Source: Argyresthia goedartella (lineage: Eukaryota; Arthropoda; Insecta; Lepidoptera; Argyresthiidae). Taken from it: 64,000 nt of DNA. The notes beneath the pieces are model-generated. The model was not told where the DNA came from, did no database searches, and saw only the letters and a list, made by a program, of their open reading frames with translations. Positions 1-10,678 of this stretch are shown one piece after another (positions within the stretch are counted from its first letter, which is position 1; the number at the start of each line of letters is the position of its first letter). The stretch lies in NCBI GenBank assembly GCA_949825045.1, contig OX463829.1:3782001-3846000 (forward strand), written 5' to 3'. The position numbers were made by a program, and so were the translations under genes.

Positions 1-38
1 GAGTACACTTGGCTTGTTTATTTGTTTGAGTATATTTT

Positions 39-69
39 CATCATCATCATCAATCAGCCCACATTCAGA
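39..69 (-). repeat. RTE retrotransposon 3' tail, antisense scrap
   Basis: A CATCAT run followed by 'CAATCAGCCCACATTCA' matches the 3' terminus of the RTE element at 2930-3939, where the same run is followed by 'CAATTAGCCCATATTCA'. Only the last ~30 bases of an element are present. It may be a heavily truncated insertion or chance decay of a longer copy. Confidence 0.5.
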
Positions 70-91
70 TAGAGTATGTTTTACTTTTACT

Positions 92-386
92 TTTTTAGGG
101 TTCCTTGTCCGAAGGGTGCCAAATGGGACTCAAAATATAATGATCTATATGTGATTTTATAAATTAAAGGTGGTCCCCATGCAGGGGACATGTTAAACAT
201 TTATAATATGCCTGTGATCATCGATAATATACCTGTGATAATTCCAAACGCAACCGGTTTGACGTTGGGTCCGTAATATGTGGCGACTGGTATTGAGCCC
301 AAGTTCGGACATATATTTTTAACCATTACGTTTTTTGTACGATATTACGGAACCCTACGTGTGCGAATCCGACCCGCACTTGACCG
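92..386 (+). repeat. Lepidopteran GGTTCC-type dispersed repeat, diverged copy
   Basis: Begins with 'TTAGGGTTCC...GAAGGGTGCCAAA' and ends with 'GTGCGAATCCGACCCGCACTTGACCG'-like sequence (split here as GTGCGAATCCGAC and CCGCACTTGACCG). The same start and end bracket a better-preserved copy at 11307-11722. This family is common across Lepidoptera and is non-coding. The interior of this copy is shortened and diverged. Confidence 0.7.
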
Positions 387-409
387 TGACGACCGTATTG
401 ACGATCTCT

Positions 410-757
410 GTGGCGTTGCGGTTCGAGGCTCTGCCTCCCAAGCGAGAGGTTCCCGGTTCGAATCCCGGCTGGGGTGGAAGAAAAAAGTATAGGATAATGC
501 AAATGCATTATTTTTCCCTTATTAAAAAAAAAAACACAAAAAGAGAAAAAAAAATAGGATGTTTATATGTGTGCGAAGTCGCTGTTTATGGTAACTGCGA
601 CGCAGGGTATCCTAGTGTGGGCCCAAAAGCAATGTACGTGCGTGTATATAAATGTTATGTTATTATATTTGTTTATATTTGTTATATGTGTTGTATATTT
701 GTTATATATATTTGTATTTGTATTTGTATTTGCTTTTGTTATAAAATATAAGATATA
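410..757 (+). repeat. tRNA-derived SINE, family A, copy 1
   Basis: The head at about 410-480 resembles the 3' half of a tRNA, with a pol III B box GGTTCGAATCC at 455-465. The body contains 'GGATGTTTATATGTGTG' and 'GTATCCTAGTGTGGGCCC', shared with copies at 1430, 8590 and 9908. It ends in a TTTGTA-rich simple repeat, as LINE-mobilised SINEs do. It would be a pol III transcript; it has no coding potential, and short frames here are incidental. Confidence 0.75.
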
Positions 758-1024
758 AGATGTTTATTCATAAATTTCATTACATGTCAATAACAGGTAC
801 ATATGTAGTTCCTGTTCCTTATATGTAGTTCCTACCACACTCATGGATATAATAATTATAATAATGCTGAAGAGACATGATTGCAAAAATTACATGCCAT
901 TTAATTTGCGACATTTTTAGTAATACATATTACTAAATACCTGAACTATATTAGTGCCACAATCTGACCGAAATGTCAAGAAATAAAGCGTGTCTTGATA
1001 AAATTAGTCCGCGACTCCAAATTC
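758..1024. other. Unassigned AT-rich spacer
   Basis: No recognisable gene, repeat or structure seen apart from a local direct repeat of 'TATGTAGTTCCT' near 802-830. Confidence 0.5.
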
Positions 1025-1125
1025 CAAATATCTTTATTACTGTAGATATTTACATATACTTAGCAATCGTAATTTTTTGCCAATTTTCTACATTGGACCA
1101 CTGTGGGAGAAGACTTACAGCACTA
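1025..1125 (-). repeat. 3' end of a non-LTR element, antisense
   Basis: The stretch 'CTTTATTACTGTAGATATTT' and the following 'ACATTGGACCACTGTGGG' recur almost unchanged at 40630-40710, where they directly precede the antisense C-terminal coding region of a non-LTR reverse transcriptase. This is therefore probably the extreme 3' end of a second, strongly 5'-truncated copy of that family. Confidence 0.55.
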
Positions 1126-1429
1126 CCTACATTTTCATGTACTGTTGATGCCTGCAACTTCATCTGGGTGTTCCTAGGAATTACCATTTACTGAGGTAAG
1201 GAGGGTAACGTTCTTCTGGTGCAGTCGGATAAAAAGTATTCTTTATGTTAATCTAGCTCATAAACTATCTCTGATGAAATTGATTGAGGCACAAACACAC
1301 AAACATCCAAACATCTAAACATTGCTACTTTCACATTCATAATATTAGTTGTATTCGCGCCGTGGCCGAATATTCGATAAGCACTATTCGTTGACTGAAA
1401 AAACACCACACAAGACTTGAAAAAAATCC

Positions 1430-1560
1430 ACAGGTCTTGGATGTTTACATGTTTGTAATGTCACTGTTTCTGGTTCCCCCGTTACAGGGTATTCTAGTGT
1501 GGGGCCAAAAGCAATGTATGTGCCTGTATTTAAATGTTATGTTATGATATGGTTATAATT
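1430..1560 (+). repeat. SINE family A, copy 2 (body only)
   Basis: Contains 'GGTCTTGGATGTTTACATG' and 'GTATTCTAGTGTGGGGCC', diagnostic of the family A body. The tRNA-like head is degraded: upstream 'GCGCCGTGGCCGAATATTCG' at about 1357 may be a remnant. Confidence 0.65.
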
Positions 1561-1574
1561 AAACAATGCAAACC

Positions 1575-1735
1575 TAGAGTCACGGCTTTTTCCAAACGGT
1601 GTGACAGAGACACAGCCTCGATTAGCCGGTCATTCAATGTATATGTGTTCAATGGTTGGCAGGGGTTTAGCTCATCGACGCATCTGTGGATATATTAAAG
1701 TTCCTCACGATGTTTTCGACCACCGCTACATAGGC
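1575..1735 (+). repeat. Unclassified lepidopteran dispersed repeat 'D', copy 1
   Basis: Three landmarks of this family are present in order: 'GAGTCACGGCTTTTTCC', 'TTTAGCTCATCGACGCA' and 'CCTCACGATGTTTTCGACCA'. The same ordered landmarks recur at 2511, 6088, 11011 (minus), 17370 (minus), 30553, 50455 and 63822. No coding capacity. Class unknown; I did not see clear terminal inverted repeats or a poly-A tail. Confidence 0.6.
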
Positions 1736-1760
1736 TTGAAGAGATGACCATTCCCCAGGG

Positions 1761-1888
1761 TATACCTCGCGCCACGAGTTATGAGCGGTGGCCTTGAATG
1801 CGCAGTAGTCACTTTTCAATACCTGTACATATGCGCAGTAGTTCCCGACAACGTCGCCCAGCGCTCTTTATTCGTGGCGCGATGTATA
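1761..1888. mobile_element. Small palindromic MITE-like element, 128 bp
   Basis: Begins 'TATACCTCGCGCCACGA' and ends with its near-perfect reverse complement 'TCGTGGCGCGATGTATA' (one mismatch). An internal direct repeat 'ATGCGCAGTAGT' occurs twice. Short length, terminal inverted repeats and TA at both ends suit a non-autonomous DNA transposon of Tc1/mariner type, but no autonomous partner is visible here. Confidence 0.55.
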
Positions 1889-2510
1889 AAGCACGATTGC
1901 TTTAACTTTGCTACGCAACACTTTTCTGTTTTAGTCACTGTGATCAAGTGATCAAGATGTCCTGCGAAATTTAAATTTGGCACAGAGGTGTATTATGAAG
2001 ACTTTATTAAGGGAAAAATTTGAAAAAAGTTGATTTATATAGGTACGATGTAAAAAAATTAAAATAATAATCGCGGCAAAGTTAAAATAATAATCGTTCT
2101 GTTCTACAGGGTTAATTTCTAATTTTCATAAATATATTGCAAAACTCTATTTGCTGGTAATAGACGGGCAGATGAACAACGTAATTATTTATCCAAAGGG
2201 TTCATTCATAGAATTCGGGTCCCTATTACAAAGCTCGTCCAACTCCAGGCAATAAACACTTGTCGTCCGTTTGCTTAGAATTTGAAAGCTTTGTTTTTTC
2301 CTGTTAAATTACGGGTTGGGGTCTTTAGAAAGCTTTGTCTGCTAAACTATTAGGAAACCAGACAGCAGCTATTAAAAGTGCTTCGACCCGAGCTTCGGGA
2401 AAAGCTTCGGGGAAATTACCCGGGACCTAGAACAAATGGTTTCGTTAGAAATATTTTTGCCTCATTTAACATGAACCATGAATTTTGTTTTAAACAAACA
2501 AACAAACGAA
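1889..2510. other. Unassigned spacer with a short antisense repeat piece
   Basis: About 1940-2000 contains 'GATCAAGATGTCC...TTTAAATTTGGCACAGAGGTGTATTATGAAG', the reverse complement of a motif repeated at 50190-50400 ('ACACCTCTG..CCAAATTT..AAGTTTCCAG'). Otherwise nothing recognised. Confidence 0.5.
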
Positions 2511-2815
2511 GAGTCACGCCTTTCCCCAAACGAAGAGGCAAGGCACAAAAAAGACCAGTTATAGCCAGTTATGTAATATTCATTCTTTTTGCAATATTTT
2601 TGAAACCTCTAACCACTGAAACGTTGATGGGAAGCCGTTATCCCGCAACACATAGAAGACAAAAGAAACATTACGCTTCGCCTTTCCCTTGGGGAGAGGC
2701 AGAGGGGGCAGTGGCACAAAAGCGTCCGCCAGTAATTGAATGCTGTTTTTTGAGTGACAGGGCTAGCCCATCGCCGCAAGTCATGGAGATTGAATTATCA
2801 TCGTATAGATATGAC
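2511..2815 (+). repeat. Dispersed repeat 'D', copies 2a and 2b
   Basis: Two partial heads in tandem: 'GAGTCACGCCTTTCCCC' at 2511 and 'ACGCTTCGCCTTTCCCTTGG' at about 2672. The body landmark 'GGCTAGCCCATCGCCGCAA' follows at 2761. The reading frame that crosses the region has no protein character and is explained by the repeat. Confidence 0.6.
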
Positions 2816-2929
2816 CCAAATAATTAGTGCGACTATTTCGAATGCAAAACTCGAGTTAATACAAGTTAAGGATAATCAAGGTTTAACCTTAACCTGCCGT
2901 ATAGCTAGTCGACCTTTTTCTGTATCTTT

Positions 2930-3939
2930 CATCATCATCATCATCATCAATTAGCCCATATTCACTCACTGCTGGGTATAGGCCCCTTCTTTACAACGCC
3001 ATCCACTCTGGTCCTGAGCCTCCCGCATCCACTGCCTACCCGCTATGGCGATGATGTCAACCGTCAATATTGCTGGTGGTCTGCCGACTGGTCGTCGTGC
3101 GGTGCTGGGTAGCCACTCTGTAGCCGCTTTGGTTCACCTTCCGTCATCTATCCTTGCCATGTGTCCTGCCCACCCCCATTTCAGTCTCGTGATTCGCTTG
3201 CCGACATCGACGATCTTAGTACTACGTCTTATTTCTGTATTGCGAATACGATCCCGAATTCTAATGCCTAGCATGGAATGCTCCATGGTCCTTTGTGCGA
3301 CTTCAATTTGGTGCATATTCGCCTTTGCTAGCGTCCATGTTTCGGCACCGTATGTAAGTGTGGGCAGGACACATTGGTTGTAAACCCTGGTCTTCAGGTT
3401 CTGCGGGATCTTGGACTTGAAGACGTCTTTAAACTTTCCAAATGCGGCCTAACCCAACTGAATCCATCTGGTAATCTCATTAACTTGAGAGGCCAAAAGA
3501 CAAACAATGATCAAGATAAACTTAACTGTCCACCGCCTCTTTTGTACTGTTACCGACAATTATGTTCGGTACCGATGACTGACTCATCATTATTTTCGTC
3601 TTGGACATGTTCATCTTAAAGCCGACCTGCGAAGATGTTGTGTGCAGTTCATCAAGCAAGTTTAGTAGATTACCGTCGTCTTCAGCTATGAGTAGTAGAT
3701 CATCTGCGAACCTCAGGTGCGTAAGCTTGGCGCCGTTAATATTGATGCTTTTTTCATCCTACAATAGAGTCTTCATTACGTCTTCAAGGACATTCGTGAA
3801 GAGCTTAGGAGAAATAGTGTCGCCTTTGCGCATACCCTGGCCTAAAGCTACGGTGTTGGTTGGCTCATGCACACGCAACCACATCGTAGCGGATCAGTTG
3901 AGCTCCCGAAGGATACTAACATACTTTTAGTAATAGTTA
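2930..3939 (-). mobile_element. 5'-truncated RTE-clade non-LTR retrotransposon with 15-bp target-site duplication
   Basis: Read on the minus strand this is the 3' 1.0 kb of an RTE element. The reverse transcriptase is broken by frameshifts but recognisable: a GMRKGDTISPKLF-type motif near 3800, the catalytic FADD box at 3699-3710 followed by LLLIAEDDG, and the conserved C-terminal stretch AQRTMEHSMLGIRIRDRIRN near 3240-3310 ending in KWGWAGHMARIDD. The 3' end is a (GAT)n tail, typical of RTE. The flanks carry the same 15 bases, TTTTTCTGTATCTTT, at 2915-2929 and 3940-3954, so the insertion is complete and the missing 5' part was lost at integration. The same family provides the fragments at 39-69 and 60170-60598. 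Confidence 0.85.
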
Positions 3940-3954
3940 TTTTTCTGTATCTTT

Positions 3955-4538
3955 AGTAATAGTTTTTTTTCTGGAAAATAAATACTGTTAGTCATAGAAT
4001 ACACTGCAGTATTGTCACTTTTTTTCTCTACCAATAAAAATGTTTGAATTGATTTTACTCATGGATGGATAATTAATGTCAGGTAATTTCTGAGGTGAAA
4101 TATAAATGAGGTTAAATCACAGTGTTCTCCTTTACAGCTTTCTCATTTTTTCTCTAATTTCTCTGTAAAAAATCTGCATGAAATGCTGATTTGCAAAACT
4201 ATTAACTCCATTTTGCTGCTTATCAAACTTTATCGCAGCAACTCGGAGCGGATCAGTGAAGCTTTACTGAAAAGCGCTTTTAAGGGAGCGAAGACTATAA
4301 AGCTTTGTTCAATTATTTTCAATGATTGACTTGAAGTCGAGTCAGAAAATACTAAATAATCTTTTTCGTTGCTATTAAGTTAGTGACTCGATTAGTATGT
4401 AGATGTGATAAGTGATGTGTTGTTTAATTTGTTTTTTTTTTGTTTAATAACAAGTTTATCTGCTGCTGTCAGAATAGATATAAAATATTTAAATGAGTCT
4501 ATTTATTAAGAAATCAATAATTCTATCTAGAATATCTA
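3955..4538. other. Unassigned spacer
   Basis: No gene or known repeat recognised. 4250-4330 ('AGCGCTTTTAAGGGAGCG') is locally less AT-rich but shows no protein signal. Confidence 0.5.
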
Positions 4539-4919
4539 TGTCACCGGAAGATAGTCAAACCGTTAGTAGATAAACTAACGCGGTAGTTGATGAACTATCG
4601 ACAGATAGTAAACCAGACCGTCAGGGTTTAGAATTTACGTTTCTTTTTCTCTTACATGTCAACCTAACACGAATACTATTTCGGGGCTTCTCTGCGCTTG
4701 CCCCCTCTAGTCTTCACCTAAGCTACCGCAGTGTTTGCCCTGGTAATTCGTTTGCAATTCAAGTTTAAACCTGTTGTTTATTTAACGGTTTTAACCTTTA
4801 GTTAATCAACTAACGCGTCAAATAGTACGCTACAGTTTACTATCTGTCGATAGTTGACTAACGTACGAGAGAAAAACGTCAGTTTATCAACTTACGGTTT
4901 TGACTATCTTACGGTGACA
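4539..4919. mobile_element. MITE, copy 1 (381 bp, long terminal inverted repeats)
   Basis: Starts TGTCACCGGAAGATAGTC and ends GACTATCTTACGGTGACA. The inverted repeats extend about 40-60 bp inward through ACCGTTAG-TGAT-AACTAACG-type sequence. A second copy lies at 55751-56146 with the same ends and the same interior, including 'CCTAACACGAA', a G/C-rich palindromic 'GGGGCTTC..GCGCT..GCCCC' core and 'AAGCTACCGCAGTGTTTGCC'. It has no coding capacity. Flanks carry a possible TCTA target duplication. The superfamily is not assigned. Confidence 0.75.
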
Positions 4920-6087
4920 TCTATATAATCAAGGTGCAGAAAAACAAAACGTGTCAAATAAACTCGGCAGAGATTATGCACACATTAGTTAAACTTTTAA
5001 TCATGTTTACATGTAACAGTAAAAGCAAAAATATCAGTTACTTCACACCAGCTACGCCCCTCACCAAAGCTAAGCTTAAGATGATACCAAAATATATATA
5101 TAAAGTAATACGAATGAAAACGAAAGTGACAGCGTTAATTACTTCCATATAAGAAAGAAAAGAGAGCGCAAACAATGCGCTCAACTCAACTAAAATAACG
5201 TAGCGGCAAACAACATATATATTTTTTAAATAACTTACACTATTTTGTCAAAAATATTTTCAAGGAGAGTTTATGAATACATAAGATCCACTTTTTGAAT
5301 CCTATTCCGCAATTAAATTAGTCAGGATTTCAGAATAACAGGAAATAATAAAGCAATTCAGAGGTATTTTCGTAATTAAATTCTATGGAGAAAAATTCAT
5401 CCAATCGCGTTTTTCTTAAGTGAGAATCTTAATGAAATACTCAATAAAAGTTAACCTAAAAATCAACTCTTAAGTCGACTTTATAGTGGAGTAAATGGAA
5501 TCAAATAAAAACCCATTTTTTTGTATTGCTTTCACTACAGCGCCAAAACACTATTAGAACCATCGATATAAATACTAAGGATAGGCCTTCCCGTACTAAA
5601 TTTCTTACCATTTTGAGGCTAAGAAAAATAGCGCCCCTTTCGGAATTCGTCGGAACAAAGATAGTACGAAAAATTGTAACGGCGTCACGGTCGGTCACGT
5701 TCTGATTTGTGGTGTATAGACACAATATTAGGAAAGTTGATCTACGGATAACTTTCAAATACCCGGTGACTTTTAATCGGTGATTAGGAATAGAAATAAA
5801 ATATATCTAGCTAAAATTTTACTTAAGGGGCGAGGTCTCACGCAATTACCTCATGTTTAATTAATAAAAAGTTGCACATAATTAAATAGGCATATTAATT
5901 TTTGTCTTTGCCGTTAAATTATGAAAGAGGATGTAAGCTCATAGATACATATTAGTAGCGTGACTTGGAATTTAAGATCTTGATTTTGATTTATCATAGA
6001 AAATGTTATGAAAATTGGTACCTGATATCACTGATTAAGTCATCGTGTATAAAATAGAGTATTTAGCAATACATTACACGCGTAACA
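4920..6087. other. AT-rich spacer, no gene recognised
   Basis: 1.17 kb of AT-rich DNA with short incidental reading frames, including an 85-codon minus-strand frame at 5501-5758 without recognisable domain or codon bias. About 5040-5070 has a fragment 'CCCCTCACCAAAGCTAAGC' resembling the MITE interior. Confidence 0.5.
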
Positions 6088-6275
6088 TAGCGTCACGCCT
6101 TTTCCCATACGGGCTGGCAGAGGCACAACTGTGCCGGTCTGTGCCTACTTAGCTAGTGATTTCATACTCCATCTTGCGTGTCAGGGGGCAAGCCCATCGC
6201 CGCAGCTAATGTAATGAAGCCGGAGTAATGAAGATTTCCTCACGATGTTTTCCATCACCGTTAGGACATCCGGTT
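6088..6275 (+). repeat. Dispersed repeat 'D', copy 3 (best preserved)
   Basis: All landmarks are present: 'AGCGTCACGCCTTTTCCC', 'GGCTGGCAGAGGCACAA', 'GCAAGCCCATCGCCGCAGC' and 'CCTCACGATGTTTTCCATCA'. Useful as the reference copy for the family in this window. Confidence 0.65.
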
Positions 6276-6608
6276 AGATTATTTATCCTTATATTATTCT
6301 GTTGCGGCGACGGGCTAGCACTATTTCACGCAAAATGGAGTTTCACTGTGCGTCACGCGTCGCTACAAAGTTACGTCAGTCGAATGGTTTTTTTTCGTTT
6401 GAGGATTTTTTCGAGAACAATATTTTATAGATAATCAATTTAAAGCCAATAGTAATTGAAAATATAATACTTACTTGTGATACGACACTCCCTGTTTTTG
6501 TGTTTTACAATTTGGGTATGATTTACACCTTTTTACGTCGCAAGTCACCATTTTTGTTTTTGCTGCCGATATGTCAATCGCCTGTCACCGTCCAAGCGCG
6601 ACTGATTG

Positions 6609-7203
6609 AGGGAAAAGTTTAAAGAAATCAATATTCTGACATTTGTGTCTCAATATATCTATGACAATCTTGTGTATGTAAAAAGAAATATAACTAATTT
6701 TCAGAAGTACAGTGATATACACAATTTTAATACTAGAAATAAAGACAAGTTGGTTGCTTATGTAAGCCGACTACATAAAATTAGTAATTCTTTTAAAGGC
6801 AATTGTATACGCTATTACAATAAGGTCCCTACTGATATTAAAAACTTACCTTTAGACAAGTTTAATATAATAATAAAACAGAAATTGTATAAAAAAGGTT
6901 ACTACAGGATATCTGATTACTTAGAGGACAGATGTCCATGGGAATAGATTGTTTGAGTAACAGGCTGTTTCGATATATAATTAGCATTCATTTTGTAATT
7001 TGACAATATTTTATTTAAAAAAGGAAACGCAAAAGATGCGACGACTGTGGAGTTTCTTCGGTGAGCTCTTCTCCACAGATTCCGCCATTGGGTTAGTGAA
7101 CTCACCCAAAAAAATGTAATGACGGATCTAAGTGATGTAACAACATCCTTGGAATAAATGATTTTTGATTTTGATTTTGATTTTGATTTTGATTTTGATT
7201 GCA
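6609..7203 (+). mobile_element. 5'-truncated CR1-like non-LTR element (3' 595 bp)
   Basis: Nearly identical to 28204-28787, the 3' end of the CR1-like element at 19087-28787. The first ~340 bp encode the C-terminal part of the polymerase ORF (REKFKEINILTFVSQYIYDN), open to a stop at 6945-6947. The shared 3' UTR follows ('GATGCGACGACTGTGGAG', 'CTCTTCTCCACAGATTCCGC'). The tail here is a GATTTT hexamer run, whereas the 28.8-kb copy has a GATTT pentamer run. The 5' end is truncated abruptly at about 6609, as expected for target-primed reverse transcription. No clear target-site duplication was seen. Confidence 0.85.
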
Positions 7204-8589
7204 AACAGTCCAATTTTCCCGATTTTGTACTGTTTTTGTAGCGACACTTTCAAGCGCTCCGTGCCCTGACCCTACTATTCAAGTCTGTGATTAGAACACA
7301 TGTGTTGGATGAATAAAAACAAATTTAAGTCAATTTCGTTTTGGATTTCATTGTTCCATTTTCAAACTGACAGTCGAGTTAGCCACTAGCCCGACTCCAA
7401 ATCAGACATATCCATTATGATAGAATATTGACTGACTCCAAGTTTTGTTCTTCATGTAGTTAATTAGGTTTTTAACCATATTTCGCTGAAGGAAAGGAAG
7501 AGGAACTTAAAGCCTCACTTATAATTAATATGTTTTTAAATATTTGACCACTATCCTGACTCTAAACGCCACATAAAATAAATCCTGACTAATTACAAGT
7601 AAATACTTACTTACACTTATTCTAAACCATATTTACTTTTTATTGAATAAAAAATAACTCATTACGCTATACAATTATAATGAAATACAAAAAAAAAAGG
7701 ATTTCTTAAAAAATAAAAAAATAAAAAAAACTAATTACCCTAAGAAACGCCCGCATCAAACGTACCCATTAGACTGGCATCATTACCACGCTGCACAGCT
7801 AAACCTAATTGATAATTTTCTTCCATATGGCTTAAGCGAAATTGCTTGAGTGAGGCTTTTCTGCAGGCGCTACATTTTCTATTCCGTCAGTTATTTTTAC
7901 ATTTTGCCACATAAGATAACTCCCATAACTGCCGGTGATTTACTGATGTAACTTAAAACCTCGCTGCTTCTGTTGGTAGTCCACAATATTGTTCACTCCG
8001 ATATTAATCAAGCAAGTGCATGACAACACATGTCCGCTAACCATGCTGTGTGCTGTTGCGTTTCATGACTTTGCATAATACCATCAAAGTACTGTGACCA
8101 TGATATCGATTTTATAGTATAGGGCTATATTATTCTCTAACGAGATTGCTAACATTTAAGTGCACAGTTACTTTAGTGCATTTGAGTCTAAATACAAAGG
8201 CAATACGCAAACTATATTATACTAGAACAAAAAGTCTATACATTGATTCCATTGAGTGCTTACACATTCGTCGTAAAAATTTTACGTCTTCTAAAGAAAC
8301 CCTGAATGCATTGTAAAAAGAAATGCTCAACGATAAATAACAACTGACTATCACCTTTCAGCGACAGAAGGTGTACTGAGAAACTATTTGGTTAAGGCGA
8401 AGGATTATTTATTCAAAATTATGCATAGTTTTTCGTGTATTCATAATAAGGAAGATCTCTCAGAGCTGAGTGTTATTTATTATTACAGACCTAAAACCAA
8501 CATATTCAAAAAAAGTTAATCTCTAAACATAGATCATAAAATCTGTGATCTGGTTCAATCTAGTTCTGGGAGAAGGAACAAAAAGAGAG
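7204..8589. other. AT-rich spacer, no gene recognised
   Basis: 1.39 kb with no domain, long reading frame, tRNA or obvious inverted repeat. 7688-7730 is an A-rich simple-sequence stretch. It may hold old, unrecognisable repeats. Confidence 0.5.
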
Positions 8590-8730
8590 TTGCGGTCTTA
8601 GATGTTTATATGTGTGTTGTGATGCCGCTGTTTCTGTTTCTTACGATACTGGGTATCCTAGTGTGGGGCCAGAAGTAATGTATGGGCCTGTCTATAAATG
8701 TTAATGTTTATTTAAAAGAAAAAACAGCGA
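8590..8730 (+). repeat. SINE family A, copy 3 (body)
   Basis: Contains 'GGTCTTAGATGTTTATATGT' and 'GTATCCTAGTGTGGGGCCAG' followed by 'ATAAATGTTAATG', as in the other family A copies. The tRNA-like head is missing or unrecognisable. Confidence 0.65.
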
Positions 8731-8837
8731 GTATTGTATTCCACCCTTTTAAGTCTACATATGCCTTAATCTATTCCTTGTTCTCACACATAGAATTACT
8801 TCATATAAACATTAATAAGGCAAGGGGAAATATAATA

Positions 8838-9115
8838 ATAATAATATAATAATAATACCTTGGACACCATTTTCACACATTGATCTAGCCCCAAACTAGG
8901 ATTCCCTGTTTCTTGGGTACTAGACAACGATACACATACTTATATAGATAAATATTAATACTTAGATAGATAAACAACCATGACTAGGGTACAAACATCC
9001 GTCTCATCAAACACATATTTGCTCCCACCGGGACTCGAACCCGGGACCCTTGGCTTCGTAGGCAGGCTTCGACTCGGCCATTCGGGTCGTCGTATATTCC
9101 CACCAAATTATTATT
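8838..9115 (-). repeat. tRNA-derived SINE, family B, copy 1
   Basis: On the minus strand a tRNA-like head contains the B box GGTTCGAGTCC (plus strand 'GGACTCGAACCCGGGACC' near 9031). It is followed by a body with 'ATGTTTGTACCCTAGTCATG' and an end with 'CCTAGTTTGGGGCTAGATCA', finishing in a TATTAT run. A headless copy of the same body lies at 62618-62815. Frames crossing it are incidental. Confidence 0.75.
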
Positions 9116-9907
9116 TATTTTATACATCCGAAATTCGAATTCGAAAATTGCACGCTCAAGTCCGATTAAAGGATAATTGACTAGGTATCCAAACCTTAAG
9201 CCCCCCCCGGCTGTAAGTTCTATGTGCAATCTGCAAACCCCCTTAAGTTTCAAACAATGTCGGCTTAGGCATCCCTCTTGGCCCCTCTGGGTACATTGTA
9301 TACCGTATTTTATGCGGCTTTCTTTGCAGAAGAAAAGTTACAGTGTATATCCTCCGGGCAAATGGTACATTTTGCTGTTACCGTATCTTTTGTAGTTCGG
9401 AACTGATTTACTTTTTTGAGCCACCTAGATGAGAATAGATTTTTGTGAAAATGCAAATAAAAACACTTTGTTTCGGATTTAATTTGCATGGTGATATAGA
9501 TAGATTTTGCTAGAATATTGATGTAAGAAGACGTTTTTCTTACAAACAACTCAGTTTTAGGTACCTATTTACTTCTAGTATGTATGTAATTCTCGTATCG
9601 ATTTTTTATTAGGAAAGCAGTTTCTCCATTAAGTTATACGAATATGCTAAGGAATTTGTTAAATATGATCCTAGTTCAAACGTGAACTATCTGACTTGAT
9701 CTAGGCACATGGCGCAAAGTTCTAATGTATATGAATTTCCGAACCTTGCACGAGTTCTTGCAACGCCAACAGAAGTCCAATGTCGCCATTGTGTCCCCAG
9801 GTGCAAGTTCAGAAAAGTTCAATTCTTATTGAACCTCAGACCATACCGTTTTATGTATTCAGTATTTGATTTGTTCATATAAAAGAAATTGTGTCGCTCT
9901 AATTTGT
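9116..9907. other. Unassigned spacer
   Basis: No gene recognised. Contains 'GAATTCGAAAATTGCACGCT' near 9135 and a C9 run near 9200. The rest is AT-rich. Confidence 0.45.
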
Positions 9908-10100
9908 TTCTTCTATTATTGGCTCTGCCTACCTTGCGAGAGGTCCAGGGTTCGATCCCCGGTTGGGTATACAAAAAAAATCCCCAGGTCTTGGATGTTT
10001 AAATGTGTGTGTCGTCGCTGTTTTTGGATTCTAATGTAGGGCCAGAAGCAATGTATGCGCCTGTATGTGAATGTTTATTTTTATTATTAATTATGTTTTA
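9908..10100 (+). repeat. SINE family A, copy 4 (with tRNA-like head)
   Basis: The head 'TGGCTCTGCCTACCTTGCGA' and B box GGTTCGATCCC at 9949-9959 are well preserved. The body motif 'CCAGGTCTTGGATGTTTAAA' and 'TAGGGCCAGAAGCAATGTAT' follow, with a T-rich tail. This copy links the tRNA head to the bodies at 1430 and 8590. Confidence 0.75.
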
Positions 10101-10678
10101 GTTTTTATACCAATGTAAATGATTCCCTTAGACTTAAATATTTTAGTTACATTAAATGATTAAAAAAATAGGGAAAATAACATGTACTTTTTTATACAAT
10201 CCATTTTATTTTAAAACTTGCAACTTGTACTTGGGTGAAATGGTATGATTTCCATTCGACCTAAGAGACAAAGACCGATTTGGAAATCTATTAAGGTGAG
10301 TTATATTTGCGTGACAAAAAATCATTTAGTAATCGATAAAACGCTATGTCTCTACAAAAATAAATATTGAATCAATTGACATTCTAAGAGGTTGATAAAC
10401 GCTTATAACTTTCTACAGAACGTAGATCATAATAAATTCATGTACGGTTTGCAAGGAAAGAATGTATCAAGAAAACTTTATTTCTCAATTTTCTATGAGT
10501 TTTTGACAATATGGCCTGCCGTTGACAAGGGATTCAATTATTTATTTAGCATGATTAATGCCCAATAAAATCTCTAAGCGCCTTAACACAAAAAATAAAC
10601 TACTATTCAACACTTGTTTAAAAACGAAAGTGTATGAGATTTTTCGTTTGTTATTAGGTTAAATACTGTTTAATATTT
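10101..10678. other. AT-rich spacer, no gene recognised
   Basis: No long reading frame, repeat landmark or RNA gene seen. Confidence 0.5.

Noticed and set aside
440..480. Possible tRNA gene (GGTTCGAATCC B box)
   Set aside because: Only the 3' half of a tRNA is present and it is followed by the SINE body; the same head recurs at 9908 and in SINE B copies, so it is a SINE head.
280..751. Overlapping open frames of 60-138 codons on both strands
   Set aside because: They run through the GGTTCC repeat and SINE A; no domain or codon bias, so they are incidental.
3045..3383. 112-codon plus-strand frame
   Set aside because: It is the antisense of the RTE C-terminal coding region; the minus strand carries the conserved protein motifs.
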